This document shows positions 7,253 through 15,394 of a stretch of 64,000 nt of DNA, in pieces. The notes below the pieces were generated by a model, which did no database searches, was not told the origin of the DNA, and was given only the letters and a program-made list of their open reading frames with translations. The position numbers and the translations under genes are program-made. This stretch comes from an uncultured bacterium (GTDB lineage Bacteria > Cyanobacteriota > Vampirovibrionia > Gastranaerophilales > Gastranaerophilaceae). The stretch's first letter is position 1, and the number at the start of each line of letters is the position of its first letter. The stretch covers positions 1 to 64,000 of the forward strand of contig CASFGU010000025.1 in NCBI GenBank assembly GCA_949294395.1, in the 5' to 3' direction.

Positions 7253-8497
7253 TTAATTATGTTTTTTCCATTCTTTTATAAATTGTGAACTTGATATGAG
7301 ATTTGAATTTTGAACCTCAATTTTGTGGCGCTCGATAATCGCCTCATTAAGCCCGCTTAAATTTTCGTCACGGTAAAATATACCGGCTTTTGTTTTCAGG
7401 AGGCTTAAATCGTATTCTGAGAGTTCATATTTTATAAGCGATTTATTTTTAACCGCAACTGTACCTGTGAATTTGCCGGAGGATTCCGTATAAATTTTCC
7501 CGACATAAAAGCCCGCGTGCAAAAATGCGTTCCTGACAGACGCTGAATTTGAGTAAGTCAAAATCATTCCGTCAGGATTTAGGAGTTCAAAAAGCAGTTT
7601 GAAAAAATCTACTGTCCAGAGGCACGGACACTTTGCAGGCGTAAAAGCATCAAGAAAAACAAAATCATACGTGTTGTCATCAGAAAGCAAAATTTTTCGC
7701 GCGTCCTCAATTTTTAAGTCAAAAATAAAATCGTTCACTTTAAGCCATTTAGAAGCCTTTTTATAGCTTGTTGATACATACCGATAATATATATTATGTA
7801 AGAAGGCGTTTAAACGGCATACAGGGGTATATAACCCTTCTCCTGATTTATAAAAATCCGGTAAAAGGGCGTATAATTTATTAAAATACTGCCGGTATTT
7901 TTTTGAGGTCAATATATCAAAAATTTCTGGATTTTCAAAAATTTCAGGGTTATTTCGGGCAATTTTTTCCAGCAGAATAAAATTTATTTCTTCATAAAAT
8001 TTAATTTTGTTTTTTGATGGTTTATTCAGAAGTTTTTCTATCTTTTCATTTTTAAACGGCAGTTTGTAATTTAGAGGTAATTTTTTATTGCAGATTACAA
8101 ACGGAGAAAGTCCGGCAAGAATTTTATCAGTGTCGATAGCCTTAATGTAAATTTTTAAATTTTTATAATTAGAAGTTATCCATGCAGATCTTTTACTTAA
8201 AATGTTATCGGTATGTATCGCAGCGTTACTAATTTTAATACTAGTGTTATCAGTACCTATCTGCGCGCTATATAAAAAATTTAAAAAACTTTTTGTGTTG
8301 TATCCGATTCCAAAACAGATGTCCAGAATTTTTATTTCAGAATTTTTTTGAAAAAATTTTTCAAATTCCGCGGGCAGAATAAATTTTTCGTAAGCTTCAG
8401 TCAGCGCGCCGTATGTTGAATGGTATATGTCATCGTCTGCTGGAGAAAACAAACCTACAGAGCCGTCGTTTGTAAAGTAAGGGTATAATTTATACAT
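7253..8497 (-). CDS. MnmD-like tRNA (mnm5s2U34) methyltransferase
   Basis: This 414-residue protein resembles the COG4121/MnmC methyltransferase domain that finishes the 5-methylaminomethyl-2-thiouridine modification at the tRNA wobble position. It begins 'LYPYFTNDGSVGLFS', has 'DDDIYHSTYGALTEA', the SAM loop 'ILDICFGIGYNTKSFLN' (about 55-71), and near the end the catalytic-site motif 'VFLDAFTPAKCPCLW' and 'GMILTYSNSASVRNAF'. A roughly 130-residue insertion separates the SAM loop from the C-terminal half, making it longer than a typical MnmD. No MnmC oxidase domain is fused to it. The start has no ribosome site but a good promoter just upstream. Confidence 0.8.
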   Translation of the reverse strand: MYKLYPYFTNDGSVGLFSPADDDIYHSTYGALTEAYEKFILPAEFEKFFQKNSEIKILDICFGIGYNTKSFLNFLYSAQIGTDNTSIKISNAAIHTDNILSKRSAWITSNYKNLKIYIKAIDTDKILAGLSPFVICNKKLPLNYKLPFKNEKIEKLLNKPSKNKIKFYEEINFILLEKIARNNPEIFENPEIFDILTSKKYRQYFNKLYALLPDFYKSGEGLYTPVCRLNAFLHNIYYRYVSTSYKKASKWLKVNDFIFDLKIEDARKILLSDDNTYDFVFLDAFTPAKCPCLWTVDFFKLLFELLNPDGMILTYSNSASVRNAFLHAGFYVGKIYTESSGKFTGTVAVKNKSLIKYELSEYDLSLLKTKAGIFYRDENLSGLNEAIIERHKIEVQNSNLISSSQFIKEWKKHN

Positions 8498-8504
8498 ATT
8501 ATCA

Positions 8505-8533
8505 ATTATAGCGGGCCTTTTGGCGTGCTACAA
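8505..8533 (-). promoter_or_regulatory. Sigma-70 promoter with leaderless start for the MnmD-like gene
   Basis: On the minus strand TTGTAG (8528-8533), a 17-base spacer and TATAAT (8505-8510) are followed by 7 bases and the ATG at 8497. The predicted start of transcription falls on the start codon. Confidence 0.6.
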
Positions 8534-8654
8534 ATTTGTTATATATTGCAATATTAGCAGCATTTTTATGTTTGTGTTATACTATTGTAGTAATCAGGTG
8601 AACTGTGTAAAGCCGCTTGAGCTCTGCATAGACGCCGTATTTGATGAGGAAGAT

Positions 8655-9602
8655 ATGAAAGTTAGTGTAAAAGTACCGGCAACTACTGCCAATTTAGGCC
8701 CTGGATTTGACTGCATGGGGCTTGCTCTGCCGATTTATAATACTATAACAATTGAAGAAACAGTGCTTCCGGGCACAGGAATTGAAATTAACGTTATCGC
8801 TGACGAGAATGCAGCCGATGAATTTTCTCTGGAGCATGTTCCGATGGATGAAAACAGCATTATTTATAAGGCTGTAGAACTTCTTTATAACTCTATAGGC
8901 CAGACACCGAGTGAATTAAAGATAAATATTCATTCTCAGATACCCGTTGCAAGGGGGTTAGGGAGCAGTGCATCGGTAATTGTAGGAGGTCTGCTTGCTG
9001 CAAACGAACTTCTCGGACGCCCTGCGGATGAAGCGGCACTTCTTTCAATTGCGACAGAAGTTGAAGGGCATCCTGATAACGTTACTCCTGCAATTGTCGG
9101 CGGGTTGACACTAACTTCAAGCGAAGATGACGGCAGCATAGTTTACAGAAAAATTGACTGGCCGGAAGAGTGGTCTTTAACTGTTTGTATTCCCGAGTAT
9201 GAACTTGCTACTGATATTTCCCGCTCTGTCCTGCCTAAAGAAGTTCCTATGCAGGATGCAGTTTATAATGCGCAGAGGATGGGCATGTTTATTCAGGCTG
9301 TGCATACAAAAGATTCTGCGCTGATGAGGCTTGCTTTGAAAGATAAATTACATCAGCCTTACAGAATGAAGCTTGTGCCCGGGCTTGAGAAGATTATTGA
9401 AAACCTTAAGCATGAAGAGAATGTTCTTGGGTGTGTGTTAAGCGGTGCTGGGCCTTCCATTTTGATTGTTTCTGAGAAGAATAATCTCGACAGGATTAAG
9501 TCTATTGTCCGTGAAACCTGGAACGACTTGAATGTAAAGGCGGAAATATTGACGCTTCCTGTTGAAAAGCAGGGTGCTCAGATTATTTCACACGATGAGT
9601 AG
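8655..9602 (+). CDS. thrB: Homoserine kinase
   Basis: This GHMP-family kinase phosphorylates homoserine on the way to threonine. I start at the ATG at 8655, preceded by GAGGAAG, because the family begins exactly with 'MKVSVKVPATTANLGPGFD'. The longer frame from 8520 adds unrelated sequence. The product is 315 residues. The ATP loop 'PVARGLGSSASVIVGGLLAA' is at about 97-116, and 'VLGCVLSGAGPSILI' near the C-terminus is the third GHMP motif. No other threonine gene is adjacent. A ferredoxin gene follows. Confidence 0.93.
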   Translation: MKVSVKVPATTANLGPGFDCMGLALPIYNTITIEETVLPGTGIEINVIADENAADEFSLEHVPMDENSIIYKAVELLYNSIGQTPSELKINIHSQIPVARGLGSSASVIVGGLLAANELLGRPADEAALLSIATEVEGHPDNVTPAIVGGLTLTSSEDDGSIVYRKIDWPEEWSLTVCIPEYELATDISRSVLPKEVPMQDAVYNAQRMGMFIQAVHTKDSALMRLALKDKLHQPYRMKLVPGLEKIIENLKHEENVLGCVLSGAGPSILIVSEKNNLDRIKSIVRETWNDLNVKAEILTLPVEKQGAQIISHDE

Positions 9603-9658
9603 GCTGTATTAAATAAAAAGCAGGATGTTTTATTGTAATAGTAGTAAATACTTATAAT

Positions 9659-9847
9659 ATGTTTGTAAGTATTTCTACAAGATGCAAAGGCTGCGGCGCC
9701 TGCGCCAAGATAAGCCCCGAAGTTTTTGACTTATACGGCAAATTTGCGATTGCAGACCAGAATAAGGTTTGCGGAAACGAAACTTCCTGCATTGATGCAG
9801 CGTTAAATTGCCCTGCAGGCGCAATAGTTATTGATGATTGGAATTAG
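9659..9847 (+). CDS. Small ferredoxin
   Basis: This 62-residue protein has 'CKGCGAC' (Cys 9, 12, 15) and a later 'CPAGAI' cysteine, the ligands for a single [4Fe-4S] cluster, plus extra cysteines between that may form a disulfide. It is the short monocluster ferredoxin type used as an electron carrier in anaerobes. It is followed by a strong terminator. The ATG lies right after a TATAAT, which is too close to act as its own -10 box. Confidence 0.9.
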   Translation: MFVSISTRCKGCGACAKISPEVFDLYGKFAIADQNKVCGNETSCIDAALNCPAGAIVIDDWN

Positions 9848-9852
9848 ACAAA

Positions 9853-9889
9853 TAAAAAAGGTTCGGCGGTGACCGAACCTTTTTTAAAT
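9853..9889. terminator. Strong bidirectional terminator
   Basis: AAAAAAGGTTCGG and CCGAACCTTTTTT arms around a short loop form a stable stem with A and T runs on either side. It ends the ferredoxin gene on the + strand and the convergent 9902-10417 gene on the minus strand. Confidence 0.9.
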
Positions 9890-9901
9890 CTGTATTGAGG
9901 A

Positions 9902-10417
9902 TTAACCTCCGCCTCCGGTGTATTCCGGAACGAAATCTTTCTGGCTTGATTTTTCCATTTCTCTGGCAGCCTGTTCCTGACCCTCGATAAGCTTGATTCT
10001 GGATTCGAGGTTTGCTTTCTCCATAGCCAGCTGCTCTTCCATGTTTTTCAACGGTTCAAGCTGCTGCTCGCTCATCATATCGAAATACTGCTCCGCCTGA
10101 GTTTTCAACAACTGTGCATTCATCTGAGCCATAGCTGCGACTTGCTGATATTGAATATTAGCATTAGTCATAGCATTTGTATCATTCTTATCAACACCTT
10201 GGAAGATACTAGTCATTTTCTTTGCAATCTCCATCTGTGTGCTGGCGCCAATACCGCTGGTGGCAGCCTGCTTCCACTGGGTAAGTTTCTTCTCCATATC
10301 ACCTATTTGTTTGGTGATACGGTTTTGACGCATCGTAACGCGGGTCAGCTGGTGTTGGAGCTGAATCCGCATTCGTGTAGTATACATTTTTAGAAATGCG
10401 CCGGTTAAGAAACCCAT
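9902..10417 (-). CDS. Coiled-coil protein of unknown function
   Basis: This 171-residue protein is rich in Gln, Met and Lys, with long heptad-like helices ('QNRITKQIGDMEKKLTQW', 'EEQLAMEKANLESRIKLIEG') and a Gly-rich tail 'YTGGGG'. It has no signal peptide. It shares a 15-bp upstream motif with the coiled-coil protein gene at 41198. A cell-surface, appendage or structural role is possible, but I do not recognise a characterised family. Confidence 0.75.
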   Translation of the reverse strand: MGFLTGAFLKMYTTRMRIQLQHQLTRVTMRQNRITKQIGDMEKKLTQWKQAATSGIGASTQMEIAKKMTSIFQGVDKNDTNAMTNANIQYQQVAAMAQMNAQLLKTQAEQYFDMMSEQQLEPLKNMEEQLAMEKANLESRIKLIEGQEQAAREMEKSSQKDFVPEYTGGGG

Positions 10418-10494
10418 GTCTCGTCCTTCGTGTTTTTTACTCTTAAATATATAAAGTATATATCATCTTAATAATTGCTTAATTTTAAAATTTG

Positions 10495-10509
10495 TGTAAT
10501 ATTTCTTAA
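10495..10509 (-). promoter_or_regulatory. 15-bp motif TTAAGAAATATTACA upstream of a coiled-coil gene
   Basis: On the minus strand the motif lies about 80 bases before the ATG at 10417. The identical 15 bases occur at 41097-41111, about 87 bases before the likely start of the coiled-coil gene at 41198, in the same orientation. A related TTAAGAAATGTAAC lies at 21905, about 85 bases before the gene at 22002. Confidence 0.45.
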
Positions 10510-10607
10510 TAATTATCTGAAACAGCAGGATAATTGCATGTTTTGTATTTTTTGTTTAATATAAAACGGGGTATATAAAAAAGCTCAACAGGCTAAGGAG
10601 AGTAAAG

Positions 10608-11657
10608 ATGCTTAAAGAATATTTTACAGGGAAAAAAATTATATTTCTAATTCTTGTTATATTTCTTTTATTCATGATGCCAAAGATTACGGGTATAATA
10701 CTTCTTTTCTTTGCTGCATACGTAATAGCCTGTGCGCTTAACCCTTATGTTATAAAGCTTCAGAACAAGAAGTTTACACGAAATGCAGCAGCCGGAATTG
10801 CAGTAACAGTGGCGGTTGCCGTAATTTTTGCCCTGCTTCTTCCTATACTGTTGATTGCATATAAAGAAATAAGCACATTTATCATGTTTTTGCCGCAAAA
10901 ACTTACGGCTGCAGCTAATTACTTTATGTCTTTAAGCATTTTCGGGTATAAACTGTCTGATCTTGTCACTTTCAATAATATATTCGATTCCAGCCAGAAT
11001 GTTGCACAGAACATAGTAAGCCAGTCGTGGACTATTACAATGGGAATTTTTCAGGTTGCAATAATTGTAGTGGCACTTACGATGATTATATACTATCTTC
11101 TTGTAGATAAGGATTACCTGAAGAAGAAATTCCTTGAATTTTTCCCGCCGGATATGAAAGATAAGGCATCATCAATTGTTTCAACTATAAGTACAAAAGT
11201 CGGAGGATATGTCAGAGCGCAAATCATTTCAATGGCGTCGGTCGGCATTATGATGATGGTAGTTTTAATGGTTTTGGGCGTGGATTACGCGCTTTTGCTG
11301 GGGCTTATCACCGGTATTCTTGATATTATACCTATACTCGGGCCTACGATTGCCGTCGGCATAATTCTTCTTGTTGCATATCCTTTAGGTCTTGTTAAAA
11401 TAATTCTTATTATCGCTGGATTTTTGCTTGTTCAACAGCTTTCAAACTATATTGTCCGCCCGATTTTGTTCGGAAAATTCATGCAGCTTCATCCGCTTAT
11501 GATTTTCTTAGCTTTATTTCTGGCTGAACAGTTTTTAGGCTTCTGGGGCGTAATACTTTCTCCGGCTATTGCCGCAACTATCTGTGTTTTAGTTGACGAG
11601 CTTTATCTTGCGCCGATTAATGAAAAAGCAGCAGGGCAGATTGATGAACAGCAATGA
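10608..11657 (+). CDS. AI-2E family transporter
   Basis: This 349-residue membrane protein of the AI-2E/YdiK/PerM family has about seven to eight hydrophobic segments. The C-terminal half has the family pattern 'DYALLLGLITGILDIIPILGPT' in two parts, then 'NYIVRPILFGKFMQLHPLMIFLALF'. Members export or exchange small solutes or autoinducer-2; the substrate here is not known. A GGAGAG site precedes the ATG. Its last 14 bases overlap the start of the radical SAM gene, so the two are probably cotranslated. Confidence 0.88.
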   Translation: MLKEYFTGKKIIFLILVIFLLFMMPKITGIILLFFAAYVIACALNPYVIKLQNKKFTRNAAAGIAVTVAVAVIFALLLPILLIAYKEISTFIMFLPQKLTAAANYFMSLSIFGYKLSDLVTFNNIFDSSQNVAQNIVSQSWTITMGIFQVAIIVVALTMIIYYLLVDKDYLKKKFLEFFPPDMKDKASSIVSTISTKVGGYVRAQIISMASVGIMMMVVLMVLGVDYALLLGLITGILDIIPILGPTIAVGIILLVAYPLGLVKIILIIAGFLLVQQLSNYIVRPILFGKFMQLHPLMIFLALFLAEQFLGFWGVILSPAIAATICVLVDELYLAPINEKAAGQIDEQQ

Positions 11658-13182
11658 GATATTTTTATATACTCCAAATAAAAATAAAAATTCCGGATTT
11701 AACATGTGGATGGCTTTTCCGGGATGTGAAGCCTTTTCTTTATCCTCTCTAGGCTACCTGTGGATGTTTAAGTCTATTGATGAGCGCGAAGATATTAACA
11801 TTGAGCGTATTTGTTCGGACACACAAAAAACAGAGTTGAGAGCCGATGAGATTGAGTTAATCGGGTTTTCGTTTTCATTTGATATGGATTTCCTGACAAT
11901 ATTTTCAATGCTTGAAAAATACTCTATTCCGTTAAAATCATCCGAGCGAACTTCAAATCATCCGCTTATTTTTGCAGGCGGGCCTGTTGTTTCGGCAAAT
12001 CCTGAACCTTACAGGGAATTTTTCGATTTTATTATAATAGGCGATGGTGAAGATGTTAATTTGAGTGTGGTTGATATTTGTAAATCCAATAAAAATAGAG
12101 GTAAAGCATATATTTTAGAGGAACTTTCAAAACTTGACGGAATTTATGTTCCGTCATTAAAACAGACACTGGTGAAAAAACTTACCAAAAGACTTGAAGA
12201 ATGTATTTATACTCCGATATTGAGTGCTAATGCGTTTTTCCCGCATACCTTTATTATAGAAGTTACAAGAGGCTGCGCAAACCGTTGCGGCTTTTGCCTT
12301 GCGTCGTATCTTAACCTTCCGCTCAGGTTTATGCCCTATCAGGATGTTATTGATGCGATTGATGAAGGTTTAAAACATACAAATAAAATTGCGCTTCTCG
12401 GAGCACAGCTCAGTGCGCACCCGCAGTTTGAGCAAATTTGCAATTACATATATAAAAAAATTCAAAGCGGTCAAAAAATCGAAATGAGTGTATCGTCTTT
12501 GAGAACCGATTCTATCAAGCCGGAAATCTTAAGGACGCTTATTGCGGCAGGTCAGAAGAATATTACGCTGGCAATTGAGGCAGGAAGCGAGCGGTTGAGA
12601 AAAGTTATTAACAAAAACCTGACAGAAGAGCAGATTATGCAGGCTGTTGAAACTGCGGCAAATGAAGGACTAAAAGGCTTCAAATTCTACGGTATGCTGG
12701 GGCTTCCGACTGAAACTCAGAATGATATTGATGAAATGATTATACTTGCTAAAAAAATTAAAAATAAATACAAGCACTTTGATATATCTTTCGGGTTTTC
12801 GACATTTGTGCCCAAAGCAAACACCCCTTTTCAGTGGATTGGCAGAGAAAGCACAAAAGCACTCGAAGAAAAAGAGCGTTATTTAAAAAAGGAACTTCAC
12901 AAAATCGGAGTTAAAGCTTCGTTTTCCAGCGCAAAGTGGGATTACTGGCAGGCTGTTCTTTCACGCGGGGATAGTTCGCTCACTGATTTCCTCATAGAGA
13001 CTTACAGGCTGGGAGGAAAACTCGGTGCGTTCCGCTCAGCAGCTAAAAAATACAAAATAAACACAGACACTTATGCTCTTGAAACTTATGGCTACGAAAA
13101 GGAACTTCCATGGGATTTTATCGAAATAAAACCCGGAAAGGCGTTTTTAATTGAAGAGTGCAAAAAACTGATTTCAGCTTAA
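11644..13182 (+). CDS. B12-binding-type radical SAM protein
   Basis: This 512-residue protein carries the radical SAM motif 'GCANRCGFC' at about residues 209-217, followed by the fold's later motifs 'ITLAIEAGSERLRKVINK' and 'FYGMLGLPTETQNDID'. The N-terminal 190 residues resemble the cobalamin-binding domain found in this class ('ELIGFSFSFDMDF', 'LIFAGGPVVSANPEPYREF', 'FIIIGDGEDVN'). Relatives include TIGR03960-type proteins of unknown substrate. I chose the ATG at 11644, overlapping the transporter by 14 bases. The product it modifies is not evident from context. Confidence 0.85.
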   Translation: MNSNEIFLYTPNKNKNSGFNMWMAFPGCEAFSLSSLGYLWMFKSIDEREDINIERICSDTQKTELRADEIELIGFSFSFDMDFLTIFSMLEKYSIPLKSSERTSNHPLIFAGGPVVSANPEPYREFFDFIIIGDGEDVNLSVVDICKSNKNRGKAYILEELSKLDGIYVPSLKQTLVKKLTKRLEECIYTPILSANAFFPHTFIIEVTRGCANRCGFCLASYLNLPLRFMPYQDVIDAIDEGLKHTNKIALLGAQLSAHPQFEQICNYIYKKIQSGQKIEMSVSSLRTDSIKPEILRTLIAAGQKNITLAIEAGSERLRKVINKNLTEEQIMQAVETAANEGLKGFKFYGMLGLPTETQNDIDEMIILAKKIKNKYKHFDISFGFSTFVPKANTPFQWIGRESTKALEEKERYLKKELHKIGVKASFSSAKWDYWQAVLSRGDSSLTDFLIETYRLGGKLGAFRSAAKKYKINTDTYALETYGYEKELPWDFIEIKPGKAFLIEECKKLISA

Positions 13183-13219
13183 TAATGGCAAATTACAGGT
13201 AATTCAGCTTAAACTAAAA

Positions 13220-13394
13220 ATTATCCAGAGTAAAAAAAATGCGACCTCAACGGAATAAGCAGCCGCTGTTCGGTGAAACAACTTCAAAAGCAAGTGCTGT
13301 CTGAGCGTTAGCGAGTTCACTTGCTACTGGTTGAACCGATTACAGCGGCTAGCGAATGCAGTTACAGGTCAAATTTTCTTTTACTCTGGATAAT
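13220..13394. repeat. Large palindromic repeat, family B copy 1
   Basis: The unit is bounded by inverted repeats ATTATCCAGAGTAAAA and TTTTACTCTGGATAAT. Inside are nested complementary pairs: GCCGCTGT with ACAGCGGC, and AGCAAGTG with CACTTGCT. The internal roughly 120-130 bases match, in reverse orientation, the repeat at 26589-26758. The outer arms do not match between the copies. It lies between two convergent genes and carries no reading frame. Confidence 0.8.
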
Positions 13395-13424
13395 ATAATC
13401 TAATTATTGTCTGCGATAACTAAA

Positions 13425-14051
13425 CTACAGCGGAGTATAATCGCAATACACAAGGCTTTTCCAGCTTTCGTAATAGCTAATCTGGGTTGCGCTGCCTGTT
13501 TTAATATAGATGTGCTGGAGTTCCGAATGCGGAATATTTAAAGCATCACAGATTGCTGCTTTTATTACATCAGGATGGGTCACTATTATAATCCTGTTGC
13601 CGATATTGGCATCTACAACACTATCCAGAGTTTTTCCTACTCTTGTTATAAATTCACTAATAGATTCTGCATCCTCAGGGGTACGCTTGTCCGGTTCATT
13701 GATAAGCTGATTTAGTAAATCCGGATACTTAATTTCAACCTGTTCAAATGTAAGCCCGTTAAAGCTCCCGCACTTTCTCGGCTTCAAATCTTCAAGAATT
13801 TCAAAATCTTTTTTTCCGTAAACTTTCGAAACCATTTTTGCCGACTGCAAAGCCCTTGTTGCAGGTGAAGAATAAATTTTGTCATTTTTTACAGCACGCT
13901 GCTTTAAATAATCACAAATTTTAGTCATTTCTTCATAGCCGGCTTCTGTTATCGGCGGATAATTGTCTACATCCGAAAATCTGAATTCATCAGAATATAT
14001 TGTTGCCCCGTGGCATATAAACGTTACTTTACATTTTCTGCTAAAATACAT
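13425..14051 (-). CDS. Histidine phosphatase superfamily protein with altered RHG motif
   Basis: This 208-residue protein matches phosphoglycerate-mutase-like phosphatases: 'IYSSPATRALQSAKMV', 'FNGLTFEQVEIKYPD' and the second catalytic histidine in 'RIIIVTHPDVIKAA'. The usual N-terminal RHG is 'CHG' (residues 13-15), so the catalytic His is kept but the first active-site Arg is replaced by Cys. Family members dephosphorylate small molecules such as alpha-ribazole phosphate or sugar phosphates. The substrate here is unknown and activity may be altered. An AAGAGG site supports the start. Confidence 0.8.
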   Translation of the reverse strand: MYFSRKCKVTFICHGATIYSDEFRFSDVDNYPPITEAGYEEMTKICDYLKQRAVKNDKIYSSPATRALQSAKMVSKVYGKKDFEILEDLKPRKCGSFNGLTFEQVEIKYPDLLNQLINEPDKRTPEDAESISEFITRVGKTLDSVVDANIGNRIIIVTHPDVIKAAICDALNIPHSELQHIYIKTGSATQISYYESWKSLVYCDYTPL

Positions 14052-14137
14052 ATTTACCTCTTTTTTACTTTATTGTATCATGAATTTCTTATTTGTTGTA
14101 TTATAAGAATAGAAAATAGATAGAAAAGAGGATTTTT

Positions 14138-14632
14138 ATGAAAGGAAAAGCATTCAAATTCGGAGATAATATTTCAACAGATCACATTGCACCGGGCAGA
14201 TTGTTCCACCTGCGCTCAAACCTGCCGGAGTTTGCAAAACATGTGCTTGAGGATGCGGATCCTGAATTTGCCTCAAAAATGGAAAAGGGTGACTTTGTTG
14301 TAGCCGGAAATAACTTCGGACTTGGCTCTTCAAGAGAACATGCACCTCAGATTATAAAAATTGCCGGCGTCGGGGCGGTTATAGCCAAATCTTTTGCCAG
14401 AATTTTTTACAGAAATGCAATCAACATAGGACTTCTCGCTATTGAATGCGATACAGACGGAATTAACGCAGGAGATGAACTTGAACTTGATGTTGAAAAA
14501 GGTGTGCTTACTGACTTAACTAACGGTGCAATAATCCCTATAGAGCCGCTTCCGCCTGTTATGATTAAGCTTCTTGAGGACGGCGGGCTTGTCGAGCATA
14601 TTAAAAAGAACGGCGGATTTAAGCTTTGTTAG
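14138..14632 (+). CDS. leuD: Aconitase-family dehydratase small subunit (LeuD-like)
   Basis: This 164-residue swivel-domain protein is the partner of a LeuC/HacA-type large subunit (57722-58963). It has 'FGDNISTDHIAPGR' near the start and 'NNFGLGSSREHAPQIIK'. The substrate-recognition loop, 'YLRT'-like in homoaconitases and 'YLVY/YLNT'-like in isopropylmalate isomerases, reads 'FHLRS' here, with an Arg. It therefore could serve isopropylmalate, homoaconitate or citrate isomerisation. The gene stands alone, 43 kb from the large subunit. An AAGAGGA site precedes the ATG. Confidence 0.85.
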   Translation: MKGKAFKFGDNISTDHIAPGRLFHLRSNLPEFAKHVLEDADPEFASKMEKGDFVVAGNNFGLGSSREHAPQIIKIAGVGAVIAKSFARIFYRNAINIGLLAIECDTDGINAGDELELDVEKGVLTDLTNGAIIPIEPLPPVMIKLLEDGGLVEHIKKNGGFKLC

Positions 14633-14643
14633 GTTCGTTATGA

Positions 14644-14784
14644 AACTATTCCGGCAGAAATGATATGATAAATAATTCAACATTCGGATGCGGAAGAAGC
14701 CAGAATTCGAATCGCCGATACTGCCCAGCATTGATAATATATGACGGCTGGAAAATTAGCAATGATTATCCGGTAAAATTTTGA
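14644..14784 (+). pseudogene. 3'-terminal remnant of a prepilin gene
   Basis: After an in-frame stop at 14641-14643, 46 sense codons followed by TGA encode a segment matching the C-terminus of the prepilin at 5977-6723. 'NNSTFGC' aligns with 'NNSSYGC', 'RRYCPALI' with 'KGYCTALI', and 'DGWKISNDYPVKF' with 'NGWKIPDDYPFKF'. The N-terminal signal and most of the protein are missing and there is no start or ribosome site. It is a truncated prepilin gene or transplanted 3' cassette lying between leuD and the rpsL promoter. Confidence 0.75.
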
Positions 14785-14805
14785 TACAATAACAGATACA
14801 GGAGG

Positions 14806-14834
14806 TTGACATTGCTCTTTGCCGGTAGTTTAAT
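14806..14834 (+). promoter_or_regulatory. Promoter of the rpsL-rpsG operon
   Basis: A consensus TTGACA (14806-14811), a 17-base spacer and TTTAAT (14829-14834, or the overlapping TAATAT) form a good sigma-70 promoter. It leaves a leader of roughly 165 bases before the rpsL ATG. The leader contains GC-rich self-complementary stretches that could hold a ribosomal-protein regulatory structure, but I cannot fold it here. Confidence 0.65.
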
Positions 14835-15007
14835 AATATTACGCTATGCCGTAACTTATCGTGCTGAAATTACGGCGGGCCAGTGAAGCAGAGCCGGATC
14901 AGATTGCGGTAGAACGCTTTCTTGAATGATTGGCTCGTTGAACCGGAATGCGTAAGGGTTTCAGGTTCAATCTTCATGAAAGATGTTACTTAATAAAGGA
15001 GAAAAAA

Positions 15008-15394
15008 ATGCCTACAATTAATCAGCTTGTTCGTCAGGAACGTAAAAAGCTTATTGACAAAACAAAATCTCCTGCTTTGATGGAATGCCCTCAAAGACGC
15101 GGAGTTTGCACAAGGGTTTACACAACAACCCCGAAAAAACCTAATTCAGCTTTGAGAAAAGTTGCAAGGGTTCGTTTAACTAACGGATTTGAAGTTACTT
15201 CATATATTCCGGGTATCGGTCACAACCTTCAGGAACACAGCGTTGTTCTCATAAGAGGCGGCAGGGTTAAAGACCTTCCGGGTGTTCGTTACCACATCGT
15301 AAGAGGCACTCTTGATACTGCAGGCGTTGCTAACAGAGCTCAGAGCAGATCAAAATACGGTGCTAAGAAAAATGCTAAAGGAGGTAAGAAATAA
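15008..15394 (+). CDS. rpsL: 30S ribosomal protein S12
   Basis: This 128-residue protein begins '[15 protein letters not shown]' and has the decoding-site loop '[16 protein letters not shown]', with Lys at position 43, the streptomycin-sensitive state. The C-terminal tail is Lys and Gly rich, as usual. AAAGGAG lies 8 bases before the ATG. The longer frame from 14948 is not used. Its stop overlaps the rpsG start (TAATG), so the two are translationally coupled. Confidence 0.98.
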   Translation: MPTINQLVRQERKKLIDKTKSPALMECPQRRGVCTRVYTTTPKKPNSALRKVARVRLTNGFEVTSYIPGIGHNLQEHSVVLIRGGRVKDLPGVRYHIVRGTLDTAGVANRAQSRSKYGAKKNAKGGKK

